Source: Schistosoma haematobium | Taxonomy: Eukaryota; Platyhelminthes; Trematoda; Strigeidida; Schistosomatidae | Direction: 5' to 3' | DNA: 64,000 nucleotides | NCBI RefSeq assembly: GCF_000699445.3 | Contig: NC_067201.1 | Location: forward strand, 12,889,501-12,953,500 | Part shown: in pieces, positions 47,301 to 62,300 of the stretch | Layout: each line of letters starts with the position of its first letter | How positions within the stretch are numbered: the first letter of the stretch is position 1 | Program-made: the position numbers and the translations under genes | Notes under the pieces: generated by a model | What the model was told of the DNA's origin: nothing | Database searches by the model: none | Seen by the model: only the letters and a program-made list of their open reading frames with translations

Positions 47301-50300
47301 CACTACGTCATCAATTTATTTGCCATCCTTACCTAGTACCCGTTTCCTAACGACTGCGTTATTTACTCAGTGGTCCCAGGATATACGAGCGTTGTTTCGA
47401 AGACACCTATGGTCGAATACTGGTAACGTACGAATACCCTCTACTCTTACCGCCCATGTTTCACTGTCATAAAATAGGACGGAACGAACTGATGCGCAGT
47501 AAACACGTCCTTTGGTTGATAGACGGATATCTCGCCTACGCCATAAATGACGCAAGTTGGCAAAAGCTAGTCGAGCCTTCTGTATCCGTGCTGAGATTTC
47601 GTCACACACTAGACCACAAGGGCTGATGAGACTTCCAAGATAAGTGAAGCGGTCGACACGTTCAACTACTCTGTATTTATGTAAAGACCAATGAGGTTCA
47701 AGTGAAGTAGAAACAAATGCATGGGTAAAATGTATGCGATTTCAATAAAAATAAAGCAGGTGTATATCTAATCAAAATAGAAGCAGAACAGTTCTTAAGG
47801 TTTAATAAGCGTTATTTAATTCATTCAGCAGTGAAGTTTGCGACTACAGCCTGTCATATCTTTGTTCTACCTCTCAACAATTCAGGTAGATAATAAGTTC
47901 AGTAGTTTGCATAAATCACTTGTGTAAAACTTTAATGCTTGTCTGAATGACCCCACGCCTCCTTGTGGAAAAGTAGCATCGCTGTTATGCTGGTCGTTTG
48001 AAGGAAACACCTTACTGCCGTCACACCTCTGTACAGTCAATAGTACGACTTCACCTTCGGGGTTTGGGTTTACGACTTTTAGTTTTACCGTTCTTCAACC
48101 GACCTGTCTGGCATGGTAGGATCCAACCAGTATAGCTCGATTGGTTCATCACGATAGGGAAACCTGACCACCGCGTCAAGGTAGGAACAACGGTCGTGGA
48201 ATGACTCAAGACCAGGTACTCATATTAAAACTACTGAACGTTTGTCAAATCTCTATCCCTTGTTTGATTTCACCTAGCAGTTTTCAAATCGCGCCAAATC
48301 ATACCAGAAGTTCCCAAACACTATTCAGCTATCGCCGTCTGTCTACTTTGAAAGAGTGATAAAATATATGATTAGATTAATCCAAGTGTTAAAGAGCAGG
48401 AAGTATAGCTGTTTTACTGGTAATGTAATTGTACAATGTTTATATATTTGACGTGTTCTAGAATAAACACAATTCAGATACTGGGTGATGGTTTCCGTAA
48501 AATATAACATGTTTTCGTTCCTCGGTCTATAATATGAAGTATCATTGTTGTGTCATATCTCTTAGCTTGGAAACCACATTATTTCTTGTTTCATAAGGTC
48601 TAACTAGTAGTTGTTCGTTAATTTTAAAACTAATTTTATTCACTGTATCACAAAAAACTAAGGATAAATTTTGGTGCAAATTGACGATGCTCTTCACCTG
48701 CTTGTTTATCACTAACTGGGTAATATCTTTAGTCATCACAACAAACGTAATGGTGAATGTACTACCAAAGTCTAAGGATAATTACTGGGTTTTATTAATT
48801 AATTTAAATGTAATCACTTCAGAGAGCTATGGAATTATATCGGTCATTATTTAACTGGGAATTTATTTGTTTTCTAAAATGGGCCATGTAGAAGCAATGA
48901 ATAGAGGGTTAGTTTACACCACCTCACTATAGGGTAAAGGTAGTTATATTGGTTTAAGATTTGTTAGTGTAACAGTTGTAAAGTGTAAAATATTGTATGC
49001 TATGTTAGTGCCTATAATCAAACTGGCTTTATTGATCTGAGGAACTATATTCTTTTTCGATACTGAAGTGTGACTGCGTACTAGCCAACCCCACTTATTT
49101 TATTTTTTAACGGATAATTCCTCGAAGTAACACTTTCTTCGTCCAATTTGTCAAGAATCGGTCTCTTGACCGATAATTCTCATTAACTTGGAGTACACAA
49201 AGGTTATAGTTGAGCTTAATATATGTTCTTTCAAAGTAGCTTTCTAAACACTCTGAACAACTTCATGGATGTCTAAATTGAGTTGGTCTCTCATCAAATA
49301 CAAGATGATGTTTTAGAACTAGTCTATATCATTACTTAATTTGACAATAAAGCTGAGAGTACCCAATACTTCATACATTTTGGGCAAAAAAGAGAGTCGA
49401 TGAGTAAAAGATTAATATTAGTAAAACCGTTGGATACTATGGGTTACATGGCTTAGAATCAGTTATAATTGTTCAGATGCATTAGCTCACTATCTCAAAA
49501 ATCCTAAGTTCCAGTATTCTTTCATGAAGACGTTTTCATTCTGTTTTCTTGGACCATATTTTCAATGTTTCGTCTTTCTTAATATCATCCTACTACAAGT
49601 ATTGAGACTGGTGCTATTCATCTTATAAATTCCATCTCATCGCGTTAATAAGGTACTGATTCGTTCGTTCACTATCTTAGTATTTTACGTCTCAGATTTC
49701 AGCAAAATATTTATAGTAAAAACACCAATTTAGTAAACCGAAGCTTTTTGGTGATAACCCCAGTATATTAACAGAAAATGCATTTTAGTTGATCGGTTAT
49801 ATATCAATTACAGTGATCAGAATTTATGAACTGAGTATTTGTCACTAAAGACAAATCATAATAAAAATTTATTGGAAGTCCATGAGCAGAGTTCACGCTA
49901 AATAATTTAATGTAACAAAGATCCATCTCAATCGTTATCAATTTCCATTCTCAAAAGTTGTATTTGGGGATCGTGCATCCCCAACTCCTCCCCATTTCTG
50001 TATCTTAATTCTCATGCGTTCATTTGAAAATGAGCCATCTGCCCTCGTCGTCTTTCTGACCATCTGGGACGTATGTTTATTTGTTCTGGAGGTGTCACCT
50101 CTGTTTCTTCTAATGTGTCGTTTGGTGACTGCGTTAGATTAAGTGTCTTTTAGTACTTCCATCGTCAGGTTGCTCGTTGCTGTCGTACATTTTAATGATA
50201 CGTGTCTACTTGTCCTCTCCCAACCACCACTTCACACATTACGTGATCTGGTCTTCGTATCACAACCTTCTATCCACGTGTCGGACCTTCGTTTTTAATC

Positions 50301-53300
50301 TCAGACAAACACAAGCGCTCCAATTTCGAATACTGAGTCTATTGCTTGTTTTTTGAAGTTCTTTTTGGTAACATCAAGTGGTGGTTCGTTCTTGAAATGT
50401 AGTCCATTAAAATTTCCTCTGGCGATTTCTGATTCGGTGGCGCATCGTTTGGTATGGTTCTATTAACTAACAAGGAGTCGTTTGATATAGTATATTGATG
50501 GGCGCCTCCTCCTTTTCTGACTTCTATAACAGTTTCGGTGTCCACAAACTGTTCTGCTTGTTAGTTCGACTGAGAACGGTATGTCAGTGAGCAAATGTGT
50601 GTGATAGACTGCTTGTGGATGAACTCTTCGATGAAACGTCTGGAGGAAAATAAGGATCCGTCGTATACACTAAAGTATATCGATTGTACATCCCCAACAG
50701 GTATACAACTTGGGCTAACAGATGTGTTAGGCTCCATGTCGATTATGGCTGACTAACTGACTGACCGTATCAGTATGGGTCCGTAAAATACGTATCTGTT
50801 TCTCTTGGTTATATGTGTAAATGTAGATTACTTAGTTGGAGAGGGTTTGCAAGGCAACTTATTAATAATTGAATACTTAAGATTTGTTTCATCAGCGGAA
50901 GTGCCTTCATTTTCATTTCCTTGAATATAACAATACTTTGTACTTCTCATCTCAGTTTTGTTTTTGTAGACTTTTACCACTTAAATTTTCGCTACTGTCA
51001 ATATTATTATCAGCATCTCTGCGTCGTTCTTGTTGTTAAAAACGAAAAAAGTTACTTTTATTCAAACAATTGAGCCGTGATGCAAATGAAGTCTATCACT
51101 TATAACTCACGAGAACCATATCAATGCGTATCGTTTAATGGGCATGCATCTCACCAGTGCACTTCGTTCCGATTTTGTGGTTATGAAATGCACTACGGGT
51201 TACTGTCAGTTTAAGTTCTTGCATTAGATCATAAGCTATACATATTGTATTGAACTTAACATTACTACTCGATCAACCAAATTTTGGTTAGCTAAGTTGG
51301 ATTCGAACGTACAATCTACTGGGTATCTATCGCGTGCATAAAATACCATTTCAGCGGAGATACGTTCGATAATAATTAGAAGCATCGAGCATTGTATGTG
51401 TGCACTTATATCTTCGTTGCTTTTTATAGTATAGAATCACGGAACAAATGCTATACAATGATACCACATCAATATGGCTTAGTGTAGTGATAAGTTTTTA
51501 GTTGCTTTTGGCTTGGACTACCAGTGTAGTGGTTAAACCGAACCAAAAATGTAGCTGGGACTGTTTGGAAAAAATGTAAACCTTCCCCAGAGATCCACCT
51601 TATTAGTGGTTGAATACTCGAAATTTGTCAGTGTGGTTAATTCATTCTTTTTTTTTCACGTTGTAAACCGTATCCCTACCTCCACCCCAATCAGCCTGTT
51701 TCTCTACTTCTCATAGCTTTGCACTACTTTGGCTAATGTTTCTACTTCCCTCGTGTTAAACTAATACATTATCGTAAATATATAGACTTCAAATTTTTCA
51801 TTGTCTTCGTCTAACTTGGTTATTGTACTGTGTTCCGCGACATTTCTGATCCTTGCAAATTTTTGTCATGGATTAACAGCGTCCCGACCTCTCTACAACC
51901 GAGACTTCCAAAAAGCCAATTCGTCTTTACGGAGATTCTTCACTCAAAGATCCAACCATCTATTACACGATTTTTAGTAAATTGATTTGCAACTATTAAA
52001 TAGATTGAATAATCATATTATTAACTGTTATTTGCTTCGAGGACTAAATATCACAGTTTAGACGACGTACAATCTCAGTTTCATCAGTCAGCATCAGTAG
52101 TATGAATTTTTCTAAATGTTCGGCTTCGAAGAGTACACTAACTTGCTAGTTAGATTATACTTGATGAACGCCTATTTAAACAATCAATGATCATTTTATT
52201 AGCTGTCAGGTTATCAGGCCTTAAAATTGTCCATGACACGGCGACCTATTTTTCCAACCAGAGACTTTGGTCTTGACTTAATCTAAACACTATTTACCAA
52301 ACTTTATCCTTAATTTCACGGTGTTGTTTCCAAATAGATTGGTAATCGGACACAGAGTTATCATACATTTTCAACATAAAAAAGGCTTTGTAGGTGTGGG
52401 AGGTAGTCGCTGGCATCTATCATTACTCGTTGAATATCCACCTTGTACAAATAAACTATAATTGTTATTGTATGAAATTAATGTGAGTTGATGTAGCCTG
52501 CTCTGATTTTCGGTAAATAAAGATTGATATGATCTGACATAATTATCCAGTGCGTAGTCTTTTTATGTCTCACCACCGATATAGGCTTAGAATCAGACTT
52601 ATACAAATCGTGTTATTTATTTACTTAAACATAAACATTGATACAAGGATGCACCAACTATATATGCGCCACATAAATCATTCGATCTACAAATCGTGTA
52701 AAGTACTTAAAGCTTTGATAGTGGAAAGTGTTTACCATATATGAGAAATCTGGTCGATAACCAACTAATTTTCGGTTCGTAACTACGTAGATAGAATCGT
52801 GTGAATCAGACTGTGCTTGACAGATCTCTGTAGTATTGCTGATACTATTCATAAAACACTCATCTTGCATGAAAAACTGCTGGTAAGCGAGTGCTCTACA
52901 TGAATTACTGTGTATATACCAGTAATTTATGCACAATGAATATTTAATAGTACCTAGTGGAATAAATAGATAGTGGCTATTGCAAATACTTCTCTTATCT
53001 ACCACTTGAAGTATATTAGAGTACTTTATTAATCTCCACTGGTTTGTTAAGTTGGTAAAATTAAGTGTCTTTTACTATATTCTGCTAAACGTTTACTGTT
53101 ACGTACAACTCGTTGAGTATTACTATGATGACCGCTTTAGTGATTTGATTAGTCTAAAATCTCAGTTGTCTTTACATTCCAAGAGAAGAAAATTGAATCC
53201 TAAATGCTTCCAATGAGATTCAGTCATTGGTCTCGTAAAAAAAGAAACTTAATTTTTCCTCCTAAAACTATTTCGCATTTGTTAGATTTCATTCTTGCTG

Positions 53301-56300
53301 TGTCAATTTCTGTCGGACCAATCAGTCACAACATAGAACCTGTACTTATGTACATTAGTTAAAGTTTCCATACCCCATTTGTACAGAGAGATGAAGTTGT
53401 CAGGTGAAATCCGATAATTGTAGATGTAGTAACAATATGATTGGTGATAGGAAAGATTAGGCATCGAATATATGATTGGAGAAGAAAATACAAATGAGTG
53501 AAATAGAAAGATGAGAAAGGTTGTAAGGAATTGAGAAGCTGAGAATTTGTGAGAAGACAGAATAGATGCACCTGAGCCATTGCAAACGATTTCGAGCCAT
53601 GTGATTGGAAGTGTCGAACCAGTGGTTACGATAATCATGTGTATCCCAACCAGATAGTGTAGACGTATTGAAATGTTTCAGTCGAATTATCAATGACTTT
53701 GTGGACTGTCTGTATGTGTTTTGTTTTGCTGCCCCTAGTTTTCTTCCAACCTACTCGTACACCAGAGAACTTCACCCGTAGAGATAGGCGGTGGTTGAGC
53801 ATATGTAACAAATGACCCAACCATTTCTATCGGGTTTGGAACTATGGGTTACATTGTTCTAAGTAGGATGAGTATTTTTGAACAAGGTTCTAAACATTAA
53901 ATTGAACTGGTATTACCATCTTAAAACACTGAGTGTTGGTACGAGATTGTTTTGTGAGTATTATTCCAGTGACTTCTACATCGTGAATTATTTTCAGGCA
54001 TTGGGATTGGATGAGAAAGTCTGAGAGGTAATCATTTTATAACATGGGACCAAGTTATAAAGGTTGGGTGCACAGGGCTGATTATAGTCCCTTCAGTGTT
54101 TCCTTAAATATTCTCTCAAAAGTGGTCTTCAGTGACTACAAGTCATTATTCTTTTACTAATGATTAATTGCGGTACTCGGATTCATATTTACTTTCATCT
54201 TTAACTAGTGTCTTAGTTACACTTCCATTCCATTATATTCGCCTTTCATATCGTAACTTTTGTTACGAACATTGCTAATATTCTTTCTACCATACTCAGT
54301 TCTCTGTATTGTATTTTGTGATATGAAATGTCATATTTTAATTTGAATGCTCCGGATATACATAAGTAACAGGACCAGGCTGTTCTAAAACCGTTTGATT
54401 TAATGTGTCGCCACTTTTTCCAGTTTAACCACTTAACTAGTAAATTTGTCAGTGTCGATTACTTCAATATATTCGTTAATTTTCTCTTTTTATACTGTTG
54501 CGAATTATGACAACTTGAACCAATTAATTTTTATTTTATATTTATATTCCTGTCTGAATTCTTATTGTTGACTGATAGCAAGATTTCTTAGGATTCTTTA
54601 ACTAGTATTTTCACTGAACATCATGTTTATCACCTACAGGAGATCCGTATAATTTGTTTCAAAGTGGTTAATGTATATAAGTATGATAAATACATTCTTT
54701 GCTTCATTTGATAATGATGTACTCATGACTCGTGTATTTACGGAGTGTAGATAAGTAATCAAAGTCAAATTTACTACAAACTCAACTACATTTATCAGCT
54801 ATAGGAATTTTTGTACCTATATACTTTAAAAACTATCTTATTAAATAGATCATTGTGTGTAAATTCATTAACAATAGTTCAGTTTTAGTGTTTCTTTTGT
54901 TAATGCTGTATTATCTATCAGTTTACATTTACAGTGATTTTGTTACTCTACTATCTATATTCAGTATTGCTAAATGAAATATTTTACCCAATGTAACTGT
55001 CAATATTTACTTAATTAGAGTTAGTATCATCCATGAATCATACATACATACCATGTTTTTAATCGATCACATGTTGTAGATTCACTACACCAACTTTAAT
55101 GTTAGTTATTTGCTATACATTTTTCTGCATATTGAGTGATCGAATTATTGTCTGAATTTTCTGTATTGACACATGTCACTGAACAATAATAATAAAAATG
55201 CATGTATGTATGTATAGAGCCGCCTCTTATTGGTTTATTAACTTACCTTTTAGTAAATTGCACAAATTAGAATCCCATCAGACCTGTCTAGATTTGAGGG
55301 ATAATGCATCACTGGCTTTCACACAACATTGTTCATAGTCTTGTACATGGATTTACACAGGGTTGCCCAGTCATATTACTTTTCTATCATTTGTCTTCAT
55401 TTACATATTGGTATGGTATTCCAGCCTTTTAAATATTGGTAAAGCCTCTTTCGGTAAAACCCAAAGGCTTATCTTGATTAGAACCCGCTTTCCGAAGCTC
55501 ACGAACCTACCGCGTGGATGTAATTTCGTGGAGAAACCTTTGGAACCCCCGAGTCTTGGCGCAAATGCTTCGCGCCAAGGGTACGTATGGTCCACATGTA
55601 TACTGGTAACACATAAGTTTTTAATCATGCATTCCATATCGTACATATAGGTATATTCACCAACCTAGGACGGTGGATGGTCATTGCTCCCTTTGAATGT
55701 GTTTGCTACAACTGATTGTCTTTTATGCATTACAATCATGCCGCTGATACAAAGACTTTCGTTTATGCGCTTCATGACATACATATAAGCATAAGGGTTG
55801 ATGTTCACCTCTACCTAGTATCTGCTATCATATCTTTTTATTACGTCTTCGACCTAATAGTTTAGGCTGCTGACTTTATCAGGCGTAGGACAGACACTAT
55901 TTCATCTTACGTTCCTTTTACGGGCTTGGTGCGTGCCTTTTGGGTATACCCACATACACAACTACACAAATCGAGACTCATGCAATTCATATACATAAGC
56001 ATACATGTTGGGCAGTCCATCATGATTTTAAAGCCTCAAAGAGTGAACTCCAAGCAATCCAAATTCAGCATAAGGAGTGCTGAATTCTTCCGATCTCCAC
56101 CAACTGCCCAAATTATCTAGGAAGTTTGCTCCTTCTATCCAGCAGCTCCTCGAGGCCTTAAGTTGGATCTTGCTGCCTACATATTTGTACTGTTTTTTTC
56201 TACCTAAGTTTACCCTATGCTTGACTCTGTACAATTTAATTCTTCTGTTCATTACAATTGTTGGAGATAAGGATGATAACTTAAGATAAATAACATATGT

Positions 56301-59300
56301 TGATGGAATTAGATACGAGAATTATTTGGTTACTATGATCGACTTTGTTAATTGGTATGTCTGTTCACTAAACACTTGCTGACTGATCTGAATTTTATGC
56401 TCTCACAACCTATTAATTTCGTCTCTTTGTGGTAATGTGGTACGGCGACTTCGGTCTTACGTTGATTATGACTGACTAACGGCTACTACTTTACACTGAT
56501 TTTGTGTGAAAAAGTGTACTGTATACAGTCTTTTACATAGAAGTTTATCGGTCTTTAGGAAAGTTGTATTTCTTTTAGCCTTTATTTATGTAATCAAAAT
56601 TTAGTGATGAAAATTCAAGTCTACTTGCTAAGTTATCGTTAGAGTCTTTGTGTCGCATCTTTACACTTTATTCTAAATAATATCGTGGTTTATTTTAAAA
56701 TAACATATTCATATATAAATCTAGAAAAGGGTGAACTATCAAATGTTAACATAGATCCATATTATTAACTGGCTTTTTAGACTAGACACTCAATCATCAA
56801 CCATGAAAACTTTGGTCCAAACCATTCTACGAATACTTCAGTCTCAGCATTTGAAAGACAAATATTCCTAAGTGTTTTTAACGTCATTGGATGTTAGGTA
56901 GTCGCCATATAAAGTCTAACTAATTTTTATGTTGTTGTTGAGCCTTCATAAGTTTATATTTTTTTCAACTTTTCAGGCAAACACATATTCCTATTCCGGA
57001 GCTCAACGGTTCTCAGATCCATATACTCGATCGTATCTTCCATACCCACCTGGTCCAAATTATCCGTATTACCCACATTCGCAGCCTTTAGTACAAAGGA
57101 CTCGCGCACCTCAACCCCCTAACTTGGAATATCCAACCGTAAACTCTTGCAACCAATCAAGGCCACCCCAACCTACACCACCTGGAGGAGGAGGTACTAC
57201 AAATCAAATTGAGCGTCCACCGTCAAGAAATATCAACTATATCAATAGTTCATCACATGCGGCATTCCAGAATACACAGATTTCCTCTCCAGTTTACTCT
57301 AGTGGGTCTCAAATGTCATCCTGGTCACCACATACTGCTACTTTCGGATCTCCACAGCATGTTCAGTCTCAACCAAGACCTCGTAGTTTATCAAGAGATT
57401 ATCAACTTAAAATAAATGATGGGTCTTCTGAATCTCCCAACACTAACAATAATATTTCTGCAAGACCTAACAGTCAAAATGAGGGCACACCTAATACCTT
57501 CGAAGATACAGGATGTCGTCCTCAGTCAAGAATAAGTGAAGTGAGTTGGTTTCGTGGTTAATTTATCATCATAATTTTACAGTGTTTCAATACCTTTTTT
57601 CAAAGATCTAATTTAAGACTAAACAATCTAAACACCATGGCTGAAAATTGATTCATTGTTATTTTTAGTTTTAGGTCTTTGTTCTTCTGATATATAGCTT
57701 CAAAACTGGTTGACAAAGTTTAATACTATTAATAAGTATTTTGATTCAGTTAGTAATTTTAAATCCAAGCTTCAGTGATAATATGAAAAGTTATTGGAAT
57801 TTATTTATACTTTTACTGAGAAAGAAGTGGTAGGTGAGAATAAGCATCATTATCATGAAAAGCTTTTATAGTTTGTTATCATTCCTAATAAAAATGAATG
57901 ACCCTGTCAACAACTGGATATTTAGTTTGTCAACCATAATCAGCGTAGGGACGTGTTCACACAAAATCAGCACAGAACTATTAACGAGAGGTAGTAGTGG
58001 TAGTATTAGCGATAGTAAAATGGATTAGTCAGAAAATATATTTCAGTAGAGAATAAATTCGCTACATAAACAATACAAGTAATATGAAAACTCAGGGTCT
58101 GTCGAAGGAAAAATGTAAATGTATGCAAAGTACGGTTAGTCATGTCACCTAACGTATCCAATGTGATATTTTCCATTTTGATAGTTAATCTTCCGATAAT
58201 AAGTGGTATTGATAACTAGTTATTCATAATCAATGTCCAGTTTGTCACAGGTATTTGGTAGCTTAGGTTACCATTACCGAAGTAGCGGGATGAGATGAAT
58301 TTAAAAAAATAAATAACAAAGGGATCAATATAGTGTACTAGGAATGTCGATACCAAATTTTTTTGGAATATGGTACCAGAAAACAAAACAAAAACTTGTG
58401 TAAAAATCCTTATCAGAATTCAAAGTGCAGAGGACGATAATGAGTAAATACACTTACCCTATAATGACCTATTCTGAACAATTTCACTTAACATCTTCAA
58501 CCGTTGATTGCGGTTAATGCGCAGGCCCCTATTTGATAGTTCCAGTCAGCTACAACGTATACATCGGTCCAAGTTGCCACACCTCATTAGCACAACAAGA
58601 TGAACATCAAATTCATAAAAGTAGCTACTTCAATGGTAGTAAGGTATAAAAGAAAGATTGTGTATAAGGATATAGTGCAGGAAGAAAGGTACAAAGCAAT
58701 TTTAATCTCACGGCTTAGGGGAAAACAGAGAGTGTATACACCGACGCCATTGTGACCGATTCTGAGCCATGTCACCAAGTCTCCAACCATTGGATACGAT
58801 AGTCACGCGGACTCCAACTAAGTGGTCTGCATCTACCAACATGGCTCAGATCATAAGTTAGTGACTTCAAGGACTGATGCCACGTTTTGGTTTGGCCGCC
58901 CCTAACTTTCTTCCAATCGTCTCCAACATCAGTCAGCATTGCGCGTCGTGGTAATCGGTGTTCAGGCATACGCAACACTTGGCCCAACCATCTCAGTCGA
59001 TGAAGATTCACAACCTCATCAACTGATTTACGCATCATTCCTTAATACCCTGCGTCTAATCTCACTATTACCTACCCGGTGATCCCAACAGATGCGAGCA
59101 ATATTTCCAAAACATCTGTGATCAAGTACTAGTAACTTACAAGTATCTTCTACTCCTAATGGCCACGTTTCGCAGCCGTAAAGTAAGACAGAACGAACTG
59201 TCGTACAGTATACTCGTCCCTTAATTGATAGAAAGATATCTGGTCTTCGCCACAGGTGACGTAAGTTGGCAAAAGCCAAACGAGCTTTATGAATCCGTGC

Positions 59301-62300
59301 TGAGATTTCGTCATACACCAACCCATTAGGGTTGATCAGACTTCCAAGATATGTGAAATTGTCGACGCATTCGACTACTTCACTCCCTATCCTTAGTTCA
59401 GATGTTGATGCAGGTCAGTCACTGACTTCATGGACTGATGCCACATTTTAGCTTTCGATTAATCAACTGATATTCTGTTTTTCTCGCCTTCTGTATGTAG
59501 ATGCACTCAGTCAGTCAGTAACAACGTAGAACTTCGTACGTACGTACATCAGTTCGAGTTTCCACACCACATTAGCACTGAGGTGTAGCGGTCGATTCAA
59601 ATCCCGTAGTGGTAGATGTAGTGAAATTATAAGCTGTAATCAGAAAAATTAGGGTTTGACGATGTTATTCAAGGAGTATAATCCGGTGAAATAAATTTGG
59701 AAAGAGAAAAAGGCGCTAACTAACAACGCGTTAAATAATCTATTGACTTATTGTCCTATCCATTATTTATTGTTTACGATGTTGAACATTTTCCTCCATA
59801 ACATTTATTACTTTTCATGTAGAGATCACTCAATTTTTATATTCCAGTATATAAGATTAATATTTTTGTATCTGATGTCTGCATTAATATAATGTCTTTA
59901 CTACTATAAATTAGTACTGCAATCACTGGTGCACGTAGGTCACTGTTTTTACTGAAGTTTATTCTACTTCGCAGGATCAAATTCATTATCATTATTATTC
60001 ACCATCCAATATCCATTTTATAAAAATGGCTTGGCGCATCATCGTGATGAACATATAGTGGTTTGTTTCTGATCGATCAATAAGCAAAGCTTAAACCTAA
60101 AATAGATTTCTCTCTATCTGCTTGTTGCCTGTCTGTTTATCTCTCTCTCTTTCTCGTCCTCTAGCCTTTGTCACCCACTCGGTGACCTTGAGTTTGGCTT
60201 TCTGATTGGCTGGTGCTACTATTGATGGTAACGACAACAACAACTGACCTCTTATTGTTATTGTTATTATTTCTTAGCAAACATGCCTTACCTTTAAAGC
60301 ATTGAAATTGTTTCATCTTTACGCACGTGTGTGTACATACGGTGTGGTAGTATATCGTGGATAGGGTCCTTGACTTTTCTGTTTTCAAGTTTTCTACCGC
60401 AGTTGTAGTTGTTACAGCAGATGTAGAAAGTCTTGAATGTGAGATTCCAAGTTATGTTTTGGGTATCGTTTGGTCTAAGTACCACTTCGTTAATATTATC
60501 GGTCATAAGAAGAGTTTAGCTGTCATCATGAACATAAATATAAGCATTATTAGTTGTTGTAAAGTGTTGGGCTGGATAGTTTTCTTCAATGTTCAGTTTA
60601 ATTGTTTTGGTTTGATCTAGAAGAAATCTTGTTCATGATCTCAGTCAAAAACTTAATAATCTCCACAACCCCATACTGAAGATTTTGTTCAGTTAGTGCA
60701 CTTCCTCATAAAAAGTAGTTTGTTAACTGGGTATCTTAGTATTAATGCTTTGTACTTGTGTCGATTGATCCGAGTCCCAATTTTTCGACTAATTTTGATC
60801 AGCACTGATTTCTCTAAATCTAGAGCTTTTTGCCTATTTAAATCCAAACATAATTTATCACAATACCTTCCCATTTAAACTTACTGGTCATAATTTTCAG
60901 CTTGTAATAATAGCTTATTAATCAGGGCGGAATTGGTTACTTTCTACCAGGCAGTCATAAATTTTATTGTGTGGCGCATTCTATATTTGTTACCCAGTTG
61001 TATCGGATTTTAAGTGAATTGACTACACAAATAATAGCATACATAATGTAGAACTTGGGACATATTTGCATTAGTTTGAACTGTCACGCCGCATTAACGC
61101 AGTAAGGTAGGATTATTCAGGTAAATCCAAAAGTAGTATTCAGTGGTAGCAGGAAACACTACGCATCGATTTTATATTTCGATATGAACATATCAAGTCA
61201 TGGAATAAGAAGTATAAAATAAATTTACAACTCAAGAACTAAGTATACAAAGGTAAAGCGTGAATGTATCTGGTCCATTATGATTGATTCTAGTTTACAT
61301 CGCTTAACATTCTTATGAAATCATAAATCCATTACTATGAGGACGTAACGATTAAACACTATGATAGAATATGATTTCATAATACATTGTTTATTTTAAT
61401 GTAACATGTTTATGAAATCATGGCAACCCTAGTAAATGTAGTAAATTCCACACCTTATTGCAAATATCTTAAAATATTTTACTGCTCAAAGATGTAAGAT
61501 ATTAAGATTGGAAAACATTAATACGGCCATAGGTAATGAATTAATTGTATCCGAGATACTGAAGCAGTAAATATAAATAATTAGTTTACCATGAAACAAG
61601 GTAGTTACCTTAAATGTATAATTAATGTGTATTATATTTTTTCATTTGGGAGTTGATGTACGGTAGATCAGCTTTATAGCTCTTGAGATAAACAAGTGTA
61701 TTTACAAAAGATTTCATCCATCATCTCCTTAATCATTCCTACTTGATAAATTTATCATAGGTTGTTCTCCACAAACATTCTGAAATGATAATGTTATTGT
61801 ACTTGAAATCAACTCATATAATTACACACTGTGGTCGTGTAAAGTTTTGTCTAAATCATAATCACCATTAGATAGATCGTGTTACGATGTACCAGTATCT
61901 TCTGAATTTTCGTCTTCTGTTATGTTTATCAATGTAGCAACTCTAATTATTAAATTATTCTTTAAAGTCTAGTCCTAATTATAGTAATTATGAGGAAGCA
62001 ATCAAGTCATTATTTCAATTATTAACTCTGTGCGGTTCTTCTGTTTTGTCTATTAGTTTGTCTTAGGTCAATAGCCAATCCGGTCATACATAAAAACATA
62101 TTTTTGAAAGTGTAAACACCCATGCTCCTAAGTGTTTTTGCAGTGGGAAAAGAGTATTGACGCCAAAATATTGTGTGTTTATTATGACTAAGTATATCAT
62201 GTCTATAGAATACATTGTTTTCTATTGATGTCACCGTTATTCCATAAATGTCAAATAACAATATTGACAAATAATAAATACAATTGTTTATATTTTCTGA

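Larger units (their letters stand above)
44342..56976 (+). other. First intron of the ARID1-like gene (12.6 kb)
   Basis: Starts GTAGGT and ends TTTCAACTTTTCAG. Contains at least three LINE tails on the minus strand and several on the plus strand (listed separately), and no supportable nested gene. Long first introns often hold regulatory DNA, but no element can be named here. Confidence 0.6.

Noticed and set aside
55363..55650. 95-codon frame as a small gene
   Set aside because: The antisense strand has an equally long frame and neither shows a motif; the openness follows from local GC content.
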